Assembly (NCBI GenBank): GCA_036274675.1
Contig: DASUFE010000088.1
Span: forward strand, 1 to 64,000
DNA length: 64,000 nucleotides
Direction: 5' to 3'
Origin: DASUFE01 sp036274675
Lineage (GTDB): Bacteria; Pseudomonadota; Gammaproteobacteria; HTCC5015
Shown here piece after piece: positions 24,935-34,493 of this stretch; within the stretch, counting starts at the first letter, position 1; every line of letters begins with the position of its first letter. A program made the translations under genes and the position numbers. The notes below the pieces were generated by a model. The model searched no databases and was not told where the DNA came from. It saw nothing but the letters and a program-made list of their open reading frames with translations.

Positions 24935-27112
24935 ATGGACGTCTCCTATATTCTCAATGATCTGAACGACGCACAGCGCGAGGCGGTGGCCGCGCCGTCC
25001 GGGAACGTGCTGGTGCTGGCGGGCGCGGGCAGCGGCAAGACGCGCGTGCTGGTGCACCGTATCGCCTGGCTGATCGGGGTCGAGCAGATTTCCCCATACG
25101 GCATATTCGCCGTTACCTTCACCAACAAGGCCGCGGCGGAAATGAGGCAGCGTGCGGAGGTCCTGCTCGGGCGTCCCGTGACCGGCATGTGGATCGGCAC
25201 TTTCCACGGCATGTGCCATCGCTTCCTCCGACAACACTGGCGCGAGGCGGGCTTACCGCAGGCCTTCCAGGTGCTGGACTCGCAGGACCAGCTGCGCGTC
25301 GTCAAGCGCGTGCTGAAAAGCCTGGATCTTGATGACAGCCGCTGGCCGCCCAAGCAGGCGCAGTGGTTCATCAATTCGAACAAGGAAGAGGGCCTGCGGC
25401 CGCAGCACATTCCGGACCCGGGCGACCCCGTCAACCGCCAGCTGATCCGGATATACACAGCCTACGAGGAGATATGCAAACGGACGGGCGTTATCGATTT
25501 CACGGAATTAATGCTGCGTACTCTCGAAACGCTGCGTGGAAATGAGGAACTGCTCGCGCATTACCGCCAGCGTTTTCGCCATCTGCTGGTGGATGAATTC
25601 CAGGACACCAACGATATCCAGTATGCGCTGTTGCGGTTGCTCGCGGGTCCCTCCGGGCACGTGTTCGCGGTCGGCGATGACGACCAGTCGATCTACGGCT
25701 GGCGCGGCGCCCGCATCGAGCACATACAGAATTTCAGCCGTGATTATCCGCAGACGCAACTGGTCAGGCTGGAGCAGAACTATCGCTCGACCGGTAATAT
25801 CCTGAAGGCGGCCAACGTTTTGATCAGCCATAACAGCGGGCGTCTCGGCAAGGAGCTGTGGACGGACAGCGGAGAGGGGACCCTGGTTGACCTTTATTCC
25901 GCCTTTAACCAGGACGATGAAGCCCGCTTCGTTGCCGAGCGCATACGCCAGTGGACGGAGTCGGGAGAACGCCGCGACTCGGTGGCCGTGCTGTACCGCT
26001 CCAATGCGCAATCGCGGGTATTCGAAGAGACATTTATCGCGGCCGGCATCCCCTATCGCGTTTACGGAGGTCTGCGCTTTTTCGAGCGCGCGGAAATCAA
26101 GGACGCGCTGGCGTACCTGCGCTTATGCGCCAACCGCGACGATGACGCTTCCTTCGAAAGAGTCGTCAACCAGCCGCCCCGCGGCATCGGTGAACGCAGC
26201 ATGGATATCATTCGTGAGACCGCTAAACTCTCCGATACATCTTTATGGCAGGCGGCACGCATCTGCATCGCCGAAAGCCGCATGAGCAGCCGGGCGGGAA
26301 CGGCAGTGGCGGAGTTCCTCAAGATTATGGATTCGCTGGCCGCATCTCTGCAGGATTTGCAGTTGCACGAACAGGTGGATCAGATGCTGCACGCCAGCGG
26401 CCTGCTCGACTTTTACGCCAAGGAAACGAGCGAGCGTACCGAGGCGCGCAAGGAAAACCTGGAGGAACTGGTCTCGGCGGCGCGCGCATTTGCCTACGAA
26501 GCGGAACCGGAACAGAACCTGTCGCCGCTCGATGCGTTTCTGGCGCATGCGGTGCTGGAATCCGGCGAAGGCCAGGGTGACGCCTGGGAGGACTGCGTGC
26601 AGATGATGACCCTGCATTCCGCGAAGGGCCTGGAATTCCCTTTGGTATTCATGTGCGGCATGGAGGAAGGGCTGTTTCCGTCGCAGCGGAGCACGGCCTC
26701 GGAAGAGTCCGGACGGCTGGAAGAGGAGCGGCGCCTGTGTTACGTCGGCATCACGCGCGCGCGGCGCCAGCTGGTATTGAGTTACGCCGAGTCCCGGCGT
26801 TTGTATGGAGAAGAGATGCATCCTCTGCCATCGCGCTTTATCGGCGAAATTCCGCCCGAACTGATGCAGGAAGTCCGGCCGCGAATCATGGTGAGCCGGC
26901 CGCTGTATACGCCCTCCGCCCCCTGGAAACAGCAGAACAATAATCACGGGGAAGGCATCAGCATGGGCCAGCGCGTGAAGCATGAGAAGTTCGGCGAGGG
27001 GATCGTGATCAATTACGAAGGGCATGGCAGTCACGCAAGAGTCGAGGTCAACTTCGAAAACTCCGGCAGCAAGTGGCTGGTGCTGGCCTACGCCAACCTG
27101 ACGGTCCTATAA
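24935..27112 (+). CDS. uvrD: DNA helicase II UvrD
   Basis: 725 residues, SF1A helicase with Walker A AGAGSGKT, motif II VDEFQDTN, GDDDQSIYGWRGA, and C-terminal motifs TLHSAKGLEFP and YVGITRAR. The closing segment KHEKFGEGIVINYEG..VEVNFENSG is the Tudor-like RNA-polymerase-binding domain of UvrD/PcrA. 3'-5' unwinding in excision and mismatch repair. Followed by a palindromic repeat; no other repair gene is adjacent. Confidence 0.96.
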   Translation: MDVSYILNDLNDAQREAVAAPSGNVLVLAGAGSGKTRVLVHRIAWLIGVEQISPYGIFAVTFTNKAAAEMRQRAEVLLGRPVTGMWIGTFHGMCHRFLRQHWREAGLPQAFQVLDSQDQLRVVKRVLKSLDLDDSRWPPKQAQWFINSNKEEGLRPQHIPDPGDPVNRQLIRIYTAYEEICKRTGVIDFTELMLRTLETLRGNEELLAHYRQRFRHLLVDEFQDTNDIQYALLRLLAGPSGHVFAVGDDDQSIYGWRGARIEHIQNFSRDYPQTQLVRLEQNYRSTGNILKAANVLISHNSGRLGKELWTDSGEGTLVDLYSAFNQDDEARFVAERIRQWTESGERRDSVAVLYRSNAQSRVFEETFIAAGIPYRVYGGLRFFERAEIKDALAYLRLCANRDDDASFERVVNQPPRGIGERSMDIIRETAKLSDTSLWQAARICIAESRMSSRAGTAVAEFLKIMDSLAASLQDLQLHEQVDQMLHASGLLDFYAKETSERTEARKENLEELVSAARAFAYEAEPEQNLSPLDAFLAHAVLESGEGQGDAWEDCVQMMTLHSAKGLEFPLVFMCGMEEGLFPSQRSTASEESGRLEEERRLCYVGITRARRQLVLSYAESRRLYGEEMHPLPSRFIGEIPPELMQEVRPRIMVSRPLYTPSAPWKQQNNNHGEGISMGQRVKHEKFGEGIVINYEGHGSHARVEVNFENSGSKWLVLAYANLTVL

Positions 27113-27120
27113 GAAGAAAA

Positions 27121-27243
27121 GGCCTCTCGCAGAGAGCGCAAAGACGCTGAAGTATGAATATGAACGCGAAGGCGATTCACAAGATCGCGGGTCTGCGGGC
27201 TTGTTTTTTTGCCGCAGCGCCTGGGCGAGCTCTGCGAGAGGGC
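27121..27243. repeat. Dispersed palindromic repeat (family A)
   Basis: Left arm CTCTCGCAGAG and right arm CTCTGCGAGAG are perfect complements over 11 bases. It lies in the spacer between the convergent uvrD and the outer-membrane protein gene. Confidence 0.72.
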
Positions 27244-27247
27244 ATTT

Positions 27248-27760
27248 TTAAAAGCTCAAGCCGGCGGAGAATATGACCGAACTTCCCATATCCTGGTACG
27301 AATAGCCGGTCAGCTCCAGCTCCAGTCCGACGATTTTCCCGAATCCCATGCCGAGAGTTGCGGCCAGGCCGGTGTCGTCCATGTTCGCGGTGTCGACAAA
27401 ATCGACTTCCGTATCGACCACTCCGAGCTTGGCGATAAGATAGTACTCGCCCCGGCCGCGCAGTGACGCATAAAGAGCGGTGTTTTGCAGGTTGAAATCC
27501 TGGTTTCGCACGTCACCCTTGTCCAGGGAACTTGAAATTTCAAGTTCGCCGCCAAGAGTCATCGACCACAAGGTGCTGAATTCATAACCCATCTGCACCA
27601 GCGCTATCAGGCTGGAGTCCGCGCTGCCCAGTTCTTCGAATTCCATGGTCTGGATTCCGCCCTTGGCGGCGATCAGCAGGTTGTCGCCCCGTGCCGGCTG
27701 CATGAACAGGATCGCCGCCATGATCGGCATCAGTGCCGGAAGAATTGGTTTTTTCATCAT
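27248..27760 (-). CDS. Small outer-membrane beta-barrel protein
   Basis: 170 residues: signal peptide (ALMPIMAAILFMQPARG), then alternating amphipathic strands such as YASLRGRGEYYLIAKLGVV and LGMGFGKIVGLELELTGY, ending SSVIFSAGLSF with a terminal Phe typical of BAM substrates. Size and pattern suggest an eight-stranded barrel of the OmpX/OmpW/OmpA-barrel kind. No specific family recognised; convergent with uvrD. Confidence 0.78.
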   Translation of the reverse strand: MMKKPILPALMPIMAAILFMQPARGDNLLIAAKGGIQTMEFEELGSADSSLIALVQMGYEFSTLWSMTLGGELEISSSLDKGDVRNQDFNLQNTALYASLRGRGEYYLIAKLGVVDTEVDFVDTANMDDTGLAATLGMGFGKIVGLELELTGYSYQDMGSSVIFSAGLSF

Positions 27761-27823
27761 TCGCCCCCGCGAAATTTCGGAAAATTATAGGAAGTACCGG
27801 CGGCCCTTACAGTGCGGTAATTC

Positions 27824-28798
27824 TCAGTTCCCCGCGGCCTTGCCCTGGATCCATACCGGTTCCCGGTTGCGGATATGGTGTTCCAGTATGTGTTTGAATT
27901 CATCGGGGTTCTTGGTATGAGTGATTTCGCCGCGCCGTGGGAAATGCAGATCGCACAGCCTGGACAGCCAGAACCTCAAGGCGGCCGCGCGCAATACAAT
28001 GGGCCAGTATGCATGCTCCTGTTCGGTCAGCGCGCGTTGCGCGTGATAACTTTGCAGCAAAGTCTTTGCATAATCCGTTTTCAGGCTGCCGTCCGCGTTA
28101 CTGCACCAGTCATTTATAGTGATAGCCAGATCGTAGAGCCAGGCCCCGCTGCAGGCATAATAAAAATCGATGATGCCGACGAGCCTGTCCTGCTCAAACA
28201 GGACATTATCGCGAAACAGATCCGCATGAATGATGCCGCCTGGCAGCTCTTCCTTTATTGCATATTGCAGGGTTGATAATTCGCCCATTAGAAGTCTCTG
28301 GTCGGCTGTAGACAGTCGCGGCCGTAACCTGCGCGCCGCCTGCTCAAACCAGGGATAAGCGCGCGGATTTTTCCGGGCTTGCGGGAAGCTTTTGCCCGCC
28401 AGATGAAGTCTGGCCAAGGCAGAGCCCACCTGTCGGCAGTGATCCTCGGAAACCGCCGCAATGCTGCGTCCCCGCAGGCGTTGCACCACTGCGGCGGGTT
28501 TGGATTTCAGGCGCTGGAGATAACGTCCCGCGCGATCGGCGACAGGATGGGCGCAGGGAACACCGTGTTCGGCGAGAAAGGCCATCAAATTCAGGAAGAA
28601 AGGCAACTCTTCATGGCTCAGCGACTCGAAGATCGTTAACACGAAATCGTTTTTATCGCTATTATTCACCGTGGTGAGAAAATAATTGGTGTTCTCGATA
28701 CCGTCGCTGATCCCGCGCAGATCGTGAACGACTCCCACATCGAATGCATTCAGAAATTCGGTCAGGTCGCTTTTATTCAGAGTTGTATAGACCGACAT
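27824..28798 (-). CDS. thrB: Homoserine kinase, aminoglycoside-phosphotransferase fold
   Basis: 324 residues. The kinase motifs GGIIHADLFRDNVLFE and GIIDFYYACSG are those of the APH-type ThrB found in Pseudomonas and relatives rather than the GHMP-type ThrB of E. coli. It phosphorylates homoserine in threonine synthesis. N-terminus MSVYTTLNKSDL matches the family. No other thr gene is adjacent. Confidence 0.95.
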   Translation of the reverse strand: MSVYTTLNKSDLTEFLNAFDVGVVHDLRGISDGIENTNYFLTTVNNSDKNDFVLTIFESLSHEELPFFLNLMAFLAEHGVPCAHPVADRAGRYLQRLKSKPAAVVQRLRGRSIAAVSEDHCRQVGSALARLHLAGKSFPQARKNPRAYPWFEQAARRLRPRLSTADQRLLMGELSTLQYAIKEELPGGIIHADLFRDNVLFEQDRLVGIIDFYYACSGAWLYDLAITINDWCSNADGSLKTDYAKTLLQSYHAQRALTEQEHAYWPIVLRAAALRFWLSRLCDLHFPRRGEITHTKNPDEFKHILEHHIRNREPVWIQGKAAGN

Positions 28799-28822
28799 AA
28801 ACTTGGTTATTATTTGTTAAGG

Positions 28823-28965
28823 GAAGCTCTGAATAGTTCGTCCCTGAATTCTCAGAGCACGCAAGGCAAAAGACGCGCCCCTCTTTATATAATCAGGGGC
28901 TTTGCGTCATTATCCGAACGCTTTGCGTTTGGATAATGACTGGCATATCCCTATGCCATGCCGGG
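28823..28965 (+). mobile_element. MITE-like element (family B), copy 1
   Basis: Begins GGAAGCTCTGAATAGTTC and matches the element at 51367-51527 over its first 60 or so bases (CTGAATTCTC, GAGCACGCAA, GCAAAAG). It then carries three hairpins: GCAAAAG/CTTTGC with GCCCCT/AGGGGC (28867-28906), TCATTATCC/GGATAATGA (28908-28916 / 28932-28940) and GGCATA-TCCC-TATGCC (28943-28958). No right terminal repeat is seen, so the copy is truncated or decayed. The remaining part of the 322-base spacer up to polA holds no gene that I can support. Confidence 0.65.
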
Positions 28966-29120
28966 TTTTACGGCGCCCACAGTGTAGCATGCCCCGCGGC
29001 GGGCCGCTAAGCACGGCACGGCGGCCATGGAGCCTGTATTAAAAATGTCGCGCAGGGCATTTGAGCTATTCAGCGGCCGGGCCGACGCAGGAATGATCGC
29101 AGTTATCGGATTCTATATTT

Positions 29121-31847
29121 ATGGCAGAAAAGCATGATAAGCCCGTGATCCTGGTCGATGGGTCCTCCTATTTGTATCGCGCCTACCATATTCCCCAACT
29201 GCAGCAGTTGCGCAACGCCCGCGGCGAGCCTACCGGCGCGGTTTACGGAGTGCTCAACATGTTGCGCAAATTACGCAATGACTATGCCCCCGAATATATG
29301 GTGGTGGTGTTCGATGCCAAGGGTAAAACATTCCGCCATGACCTGTACGAGGCCTACAAGGCCAACCGTTCGGTCATGCCGGAGGAGTTGCAGAAGCAGA
29401 TAGGACCCCTGCACGCCATCGTCAGGGCCATGGGCCTGCCTCTGCTCAGCATCGAAGGCGTGGAAGCCGACGATATCATCGGCACGCTGGCGCGGCATGT
29501 ACAGCAGCAGGGCTGGAGTGTGTTGATTTCGACCGGCGACAAAGACATGGCGCAACTGGTCAACCCACGGGTGAAACTGGTCAATACCATGACCAATACC
29601 TTACTCGACGAAGCGGCGGTACTGGACAAGTTCGGCGTCAATCCCGGCCAGATCATCGATTACCTGGCGCTGATGGGCGACAGCTCGGACAATATTCCCG
29701 GCGTGGACAAGGTCGGCCCCAAAACCGCGGCGAAATGGCTGCAGGAGTACGGCACCCTGGAGCAGGTGCTGGCGCACGCGGCGGACATTAAAGGAAAGAT
29801 CGGCGAGAATCTGCGCGCCGCCGCGCCGCAATTGCCATTGTCCAAACGCCTGACGACTATCGACTGCGGAGTGGACCTGCGCTTCGAACCTGATGAGCTG
29901 CGCATAGGATCGGGCAATGCAACAGAGTTGCGCGACTGGTTTACCCGATTTGAATTCAAAAGCTGGCTATCTGACCTTGAGCAAGGGGTGACCGCCGAAG
30001 CGGCGCCCTCAACGCAGGAAAAAACGTCTCTTGAACTGAAATACGAAACCGTTTCCAGCAAGGAACGTTTCGAAACCTGGCTGGAACGGCTGCGGGAATC
30101 CACATTGTTCGCTTTCGATACTGAAACCACCAGCCTTGATTACATGCAGGCGGAGCTGGTGGGCGTTTCTTTCGCCGTCACCGCGGGCGAAGCCGCCTAT
30201 GTACCGGTCGGCCACCGCTACCCCGGAGTTCCGGACCAGTTGCCCTGCGAGTATGTGCTGGAGCAGTTAAAGCCGCTGCTTGAGGATCGTGTGAAGCGGC
30301 GGGTCGTCGGGCAGCATATCAAGTACGACCGTAACGTCCTGAGGAAATACGGCATCCTGCTCGACTCGATTGCGCACGATACGATGCTGCAGTCTTATGT
30401 ACTGAATTCGACCGCGACCCGGCATGATCTCGATTCCCTGGCCAAACGCTATCTTGATATCGATACGCTGAAATACGAAGACGTGACCGGCAGGGGCGCC
30501 AAGCAGCTGTGTTTCGACCAGGTCGATATCGAACTGGCGACACGCTATTCGGCGGAGGATGCGGACTTGGCGCTACGGTTGCATAACGTCCTGCGTCCGA
30601 AACTGGATGAAATTCCCTCGGTCAGCGGGGTCTATTCGGAAATTGAATTGCCCCTGATTGGAGTGCTGTCGCGCATGGAGTGCAACGGCGTGCGGGTGGA
30701 TGCGGACCGTTTGAGGCAATTAAGCGGGCAGTTCGCCCGCCAGATGCTCGAACTGGAAGCACAGGCGCACCGTGAAGCGGGCGGTCCCTTCAACCTGGGT
30801 TCGCCGAAACAGATACAGGAGATTTTGTTCGAGCAGCAAGGGCTGCCTGTCATTCGCAAGACGCCGAAAGGACAGCCCTCGACTGCCGAAGACGTGCTGC
30901 AGGAACTGGCCGATCTCGGGCATCGCCTGCCCGCTCTCATCGTGCAGCACCGGGGACTGAGCAAGCTCAAGTCTACCTATACCGACAAGCTTACCGAGCT
31001 GATCGATCCCAAAACCGGGCGCGTGCATACGTCTTATCATCAGGCGGTCGCCTCGACCGGGCGTTTGTCGTCCTCCGATCCGAATCTGCAGAACATACCG
31101 ATACGTACGCAGGACGGACGGGAGATCCGCAAGGCTTTCGTGGCATCACCCGGCAAGCAGCTGATCGCGGCGGACTATTCCCAGATCGAATTGCGCATCA
31201 TGGCCCATCTGTCGGGCGACAAAGGTTTATTGCAGGCTTTCGAACGCGGGGAGGATATACATCGCGCCACTGCCGCCGAAGTTTTCAGAGTCGCCAGGGA
31301 TTCCGTGACAACCGAACAGCGGCGCGCGGCGAAAGCCATCAACTTCGGTTTGATTTACGGCATGTCCGCCTTCGGTCTCGGCAAGCAGTTGGGTATTGGC
31401 CGTAATCAGGCGCAGGCCTATGTGGATCTCTATTTCGAGCGTTATCCCGGCGTGAAAAATTATATGGATGCCACGCGCCAGCTTGCGCATGAGCGGGGTT
31501 ATGTCGAAACCGTATTCGGACGCCGCCTCTACCTGCCGGAAATCCAGTCGCGTAACGCGCAGGAGCGTCAATACGCGGAGCGCACCGCGATCAACGCGCC
31601 GATGCAGGGGACCGCCGCCGACATCATCAAGCGCGCGATGATCGATCTCGACCACTGGTTGCAACAGGAACATGCGGATGTATTAATTACCATGCAAGTG
31701 CATGACGAACTGGTTTTCGAAGCTCCCGCCGATAAAGTGAAGCTACTATGCGAGCATATACGCGACCGTATGCGCAAAGCCGCCGAACTATCGGTTCCGC
31801 TCGACGTGGATATAGGGACCGGCGAGAACTGGGATGAGGCCCACTGA
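29121..31847 (+). CDS. polA: DNA polymerase I
   Basis: 908 residues with all three domains: 5' nuclease (1 to about 290, with VILVDGSSYLYRAYH and GVEADDIIGTLA), an intact 3'-5' proofreading exonuclease (FDTETTSLDYM carries the DxE residues) and the polymerase domain (DYSQIELRIMAHLSGD, RRAAKAINFGLIYGMS, MQVHDELVFE). Fills gaps in repair and removes RNA primers. Upstream of the convergent engB, as in Pseudomonas and E. coli. Confidence 0.98.
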   Translation: MAEKHDKPVILVDGSSYLYRAYHIPQLQQLRNARGEPTGAVYGVLNMLRKLRNDYAPEYMVVVFDAKGKTFRHDLYEAYKANRSVMPEELQKQIGPLHAIVRAMGLPLLSIEGVEADDIIGTLARHVQQQGWSVLISTGDKDMAQLVNPRVKLVNTMTNTLLDEAAVLDKFGVNPGQIIDYLALMGDSSDNIPGVDKVGPKTAAKWLQEYGTLEQVLAHAADIKGKIGENLRAAAPQLPLSKRLTTIDCGVDLRFEPDELRIGSGNATELRDWFTRFEFKSWLSDLEQGVTAEAAPSTQEKTSLELKYETVSSKERFETWLERLRESTLFAFDTETTSLDYMQAELVGVSFAVTAGEAAYVPVGHRYPGVPDQLPCEYVLEQLKPLLEDRVKRRVVGQHIKYDRNVLRKYGILLDSIAHDTMLQSYVLNSTATRHDLDSLAKRYLDIDTLKYEDVTGRGAKQLCFDQVDIELATRYSAEDADLALRLHNVLRPKLDEIPSVSGVYSEIELPLIGVLSRMECNGVRVDADRLRQLSGQFARQMLELEAQAHREAGGPFNLGSPKQIQEILFEQQGLPVIRKTPKGQPSTAEDVLQELADLGHRLPALIVQHRGLSKLKSTYTDKLTELIDPKTGRVHTSYHQAVASTGRLSSSDPNLQNIPIRTQDGREIRKAFVASPGKQLIAADYSQIELRIMAHLSGDKGLLQAFERGEDIHRATAAEVFRVARDSVTTEQRRAAKAINFGLIYGMSAFGLGKQLGIGRNQAQAYVDLYFERYPGVKNYMDATRQLAHERGYVETVFGRRLYLPEIQSRNAQERQYAERTAINAPMQGTAADIIKRAMIDLDHWLQQEHADVLITMQVHDELVFEAPADKVKLLCEHIRDRMRKAAELSVPLDVDIGTGENWDEAH

Positions 31848-31869
31848 CGGGGTTAATCAACGTTAAATG

Positions 31870-32080
31870 CCTGATCCAGAAAGAAAATGGCCCCGGCAAG
31901 AAAAGGGGGGCGCCGGGGCCAAGACCCAGCAAGAGGGGCCGGGTCAGTGTTGTCCGCCCAGGGAGTACGGCGGACTGGTGCCGGGCTAAAGCACCTGTTG
32001 TCTATGACGGGGGGTGTTGCCAAAAGTTCACGAAGTTTTTTAAGAAGAACTTGGGGGACTTTGGCATCCTGCCCGTCATT
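31870..32080 (-). ncRNA. Candidate structured RNA / structured 3' region between engB and polA
   Basis: Read on the minus strand, the spacer after engB folds into nested stems: 32005-32011 with 32072-32078 (TGACGGG/CCCGTCA), inside it 32018-32024 with 32060-32066 (TGCCAAA/TTTGGCA), inside that AAGTTC/GAACTT (32024-32029 with 32047-32052). A separate hairpin follows, 31952-31958 with 31969-31975 (GTCCGCC/GGCGGAC), then GACCC/GGGTC, then a terminator at 31889-31920. In E. coli and Pseudomonas the polA-engB spacer holds the sRNAs Spot 42 and ErsA, but those run in the polA direction; the strand here is deduced from the terminator. Could instead be the 3' untranslated region of engB. Confidence 0.45.
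31880..31920 (-). terminator. Intrinsic terminator on the minus strand
   Basis: On the minus strand GGCCCCGGC (31920-31912) pairs with GCCGGGGCC (31897-31889), followed by ATTTTCTTTC. The 9-bp GC stem plus U-rich tail fits a factor-independent terminator for engB or for a small RNA after it. On the plus strand, for polA, the hairpin lacks a U-tract. Confidence 0.65.
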
Positions 32081-32148
32081 GAACGACTGGCGAAAAGTAT
32101 AACAAAAAAGTTTTTGTCGAATACCTGATGTCTTTCCCTATGTTCCGA

Positions 32149-32769
32149 TCAGGTATTCACCTGAGACGCCGCTTTTAAACCGAACCATTCGTCGAGCAAT
32201 GCATGGGCATCATCGAGTCCGGTTTTGTCGTGCGCGGAAAAAAGCTGAAGGCTTGCTTCGATTCCCGATTCTTCCAGCTTCTGCGCGGTGGCGCACAAAA
32301 CTTTGTCAGCCGCATTGCGTGAAAGTTTGTCCGTTTTCGTCAGCAACACGTGTAAGCCCAGTTGCGCATTCGAACACCATTCAATCATTTGCCAATCCAG
32401 CTCCTGCAATGGATGGCGGATATCCATCACCAGGATCAAGCCTCGCAATGATGCGCGCGTGGACAGGTATTGCTGCAGCGTGTGTTGCCAGTGATGACGG
32501 ATTTTGTGCGCAACCTTGGCGTAGCCGTAGCCCGGCAGGTCGACCAGGAACCGCCCCGGGTCCACCAGGAAGTGGTTGATCATCTGGGTGCGCCCGGGTG
32601 TGCGACTGACTTTCGCGAGGCCGCGCTGCTGGGTGATGACATTGATAGCGCTGGATTTACCGGCATTGGAGCGTCCCGCGAAAGCGAGTTCGATGCCTGC
32701 GTCCGGAGGCAGTTGCGAAAGAGAATAGGCGCTGCCGGCATAACGGGTTTTAAAATAGACCGGATTCAT
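32149..32769 (-). CDS. engB: Ribosome biogenesis GTPase EngB (YsxC/YihA)
   Basis: 206 residues from ATG 32769 (MNPVYFKTRYAGSAYSL); an upstream ATG at 32844 would add 25 residues that do not fit. G1 GRSNAGKSS, G2/switch GRTQMINHF, G3 DLPGYGYA and G4 TKTDK are all present. Acts in assembly of the large ribosomal subunit. Divergent from the cytochrome c4 gene, with about 110 bases between starts. Confidence 0.96.
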   Translation of the reverse strand: MNPVYFKTRYAGSAYSLSQLPPDAGIELAFAGRSNAGKSSAINVITQQRGLAKVSRTPGRTQMINHFLVDPGRFLVDLPGYGYAKVAHKIRHHWQHTLQQYLSTRASLRGLILVMDIRHPLQELDWQMIEWCSNAQLGLHVLLTKTDKLSRNAADKVLCATAQKLEESGIEASLQLFSAHDKTGLDDAHALLDEWFGLKAASQVNT

Positions 32770-32879
32770 GGCGTACCTTAATCCTGTTGGATGCCCGATC
32801 ACACTGGTATAGAATCGCTGCCGGGAGTGGTCTGGGTTAACCAAATCGCCGGTATTATTTCATAACAAAGGGGTTGGAC

Positions 32880-33518
32880 GTGTTGAAGATTGCAAGAATG
32901 GGTCTGGCGGCCGGGATATTGCTGTTATCGACCTCGATTGCGGCTGAAGAGTTGAAAGGAGATCCGGCAGCCGGCCGTACGAAAGCGGCAGTATGCGCCG
33001 CGTGCCACGGTCAGGATGGCAACAGCGTCAATCCCGCCTGGCCCAAGCTCGCCGGCCAGGGTGAGCGTTACATCATTTCCCAGTTGAAAGCTTTCCAGCA
33101 GGGGGCCGCGGGTCCCCGGCAGGGCGCCAACGCCGCATTGATGTATCCGATGGCGGCCCCGTTGCGTGAACAGGATATGGCCGATCTTGCCGCTTATTTT
33201 TCAAGCCAGAAAACGGCTCTAGGGGTGGCGCAGGATGAACTGGCCAAAAAAGGCGCGACGCTCTATAAAGGCGGCAATACGGATTTAGGATCGTCGGCCT
33301 GCATCGGCTGTCACGGCCCGGGTGGAAAGGGCAACCCGGCCGCCGGATTCCCGGCGCTTAGCGGCCAGCATGCGACTTATATCTACAACCAGTTAAAAGC
33401 CTTCCATGATGGTACGCGCAGCGGAGATACCAACAGCATGATGCGGAATATGGTCCGCAAGATGTCTGATGAAGAAATGCGCGAGGTTGCGGAATATATA
33501 CAAGGCCTCTACGAATAA
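32880..33518 (+). CDS. Dihaem cytochrome c4
   Basis: 212 residues from GTG 32880 behind AAAGGGG. Signal peptide, then two homologous halves each with a haem-binding site, CAACH and CIGCH, and methionine ligands in YPMAAPL and MMRNMVRKMSD. Cytochrome c4 is a periplasmic, membrane-associated electron carrier to terminal oxidases. Downstream dsbA and upstream engB reproduce the Pseudomonas gene order. Confidence 0.95.
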   Translation: MLKIARMGLAAGILLLSTSIAAEELKGDPAAGRTKAAVCAACHGQDGNSVNPAWPKLAGQGERYIISQLKAFQQGAAGPRQGANAALMYPMAAPLREQDMADLAAYFSSQKTALGVAQDELAKKGATLYKGGNTDLGSSACIGCHGPGGKGNPAAGFPALSGQHATYIYNQLKAFHDGTRSGDTNSMMRNMVRKMSDEEMREVAEYIQGLYE

Positions 33519-33599
33519 TTTACAGGTTTAAACGGCCCTAGGTGAAACCCCGAGCCGATTTGCCTGGTCTTAAGCGGAAACAACAGCAGGAGAGGAATC

Positions 33600-34322
33600 A
33601 TGCGCCGGATAATGATATTAATCGCTTTCTGTACGTGGAGCATATCCGCTTGTGCCCAATCGGAACCCGCGATACAGGAAGGGGTGCATTACACCAAGAT
33701 CGAAGGCGAGCGCCAGGCGCCCGGCCAGGTCGAAGTGATCGAATTCTTCATGTTCTCATGTCCGCACTGCGCTGCGTTCGCGCCTTTTATGGACGGTTGG
33801 CAGAAAAAACAGCCTTCGTACGTAAAAGTCACTTATATACCTGTCGTTTTCCATGAATCCCAGATGATCCTTGGTAAGGCCTATTATGCGTCTGAACTGC
33901 TTGGCATCGCGGATAAAGTGCGGCCCCTCATATTCGAGGCCATCCATGTAAAGAATAATCCCATGGATACGGCTGAAAAAATTGCCGATGTAGTGTCCGC
34001 CGGAAGCGGAATCGACAAGAAAAAATTTCTTGAAACCATGAATTCTTTCGCGGTTGACAGCAGTATCCGCAAGGGATTGCAAAGAACCCAAAACTACAAG
34101 ATAGACGGCGTGCCCACTGTAATCGTGGCTGGCAAATATAAGACCAACGTAGGCATGGCCGGTGGTCACGACCAGATTCTGGATGTCATGGATTACCTGG
34201 TGAACCTGTCCAAGCCCGGCAAAGCCAAGGCGACTGCTGCCAAGGCGCCGGTCCCGGCACCCGCTCCTGCTCCCGCAGCACAACCCGCTCCCGCGGCCGG
34301 AGCCGCGGCGTCAGCCAAATAA
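33600..34322 (+). CDS. dsbA: Thiol:disulfide oxidoreductase DsbA
   Basis: 240 residues, signal peptide ending at an ACA-type site, thioredoxin fold with the active site CPHC and cis-proline region GVPTVIV. It introduces disulfide bonds in periplasmic proteins, including the cytochromes encoded nearby. The last 35 residues are an unusual Ala/Pro-rich tail (KAPVPAPAPAPAAQPAPAAG) beyond the normal DsbA end, probably disordered. Confidence 0.95.
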   Translation: MRRIMILIAFCTWSISACAQSEPAIQEGVHYTKIEGERQAPGQVEVIEFFMFSCPHCAAFAPFMDGWQKKQPSYVKVTYIPVVFHESQMILGKAYYASELLGIADKVRPLIFEAIHVKNNPMDTAEKIADVVSAGSGIDKKKFLETMNSFAVDSSIRKGLQRTQNYKIDGVPTVIVAGKYKTNVGMAGGHDQILDVMDYLVNLSKPGKAKATAAKAPVPAPAPAPAAQPAPAAGAAASAK

Positions 34323-34338
34323 CGGCTTGTATTGCAGG

Positions 34339-34380
34339 CAGTATACGGGCGCGATTCACTATATAATCCGCTTTCAAATT
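34339..34380 (+). promoter_or_regulatory. tRNA-Arg promoter (-10 only)
   Basis: A consensus TATAAT at 34362-34367 lies 14 bases ahead of the mature tRNA 5' end. The -35 region at the right distance (about 34339-34344) is poor. Confidence 0.5.
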
Positions 34381-34457
<77 letters not shown>

Positions 34458-34467
34458 CAATTCCTAT

Positions 34468-34493
34468 AAACCCCGCCTATGCGGGTTTTTTAT
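34468..34493 (+). terminator. Intrinsic terminator of tRNA-Arg, copy 1
   Basis: AACCCCGCCTATGCGGG followed by TTTTTT. It is 11 bases after the CCA end. Confidence 0.85.
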
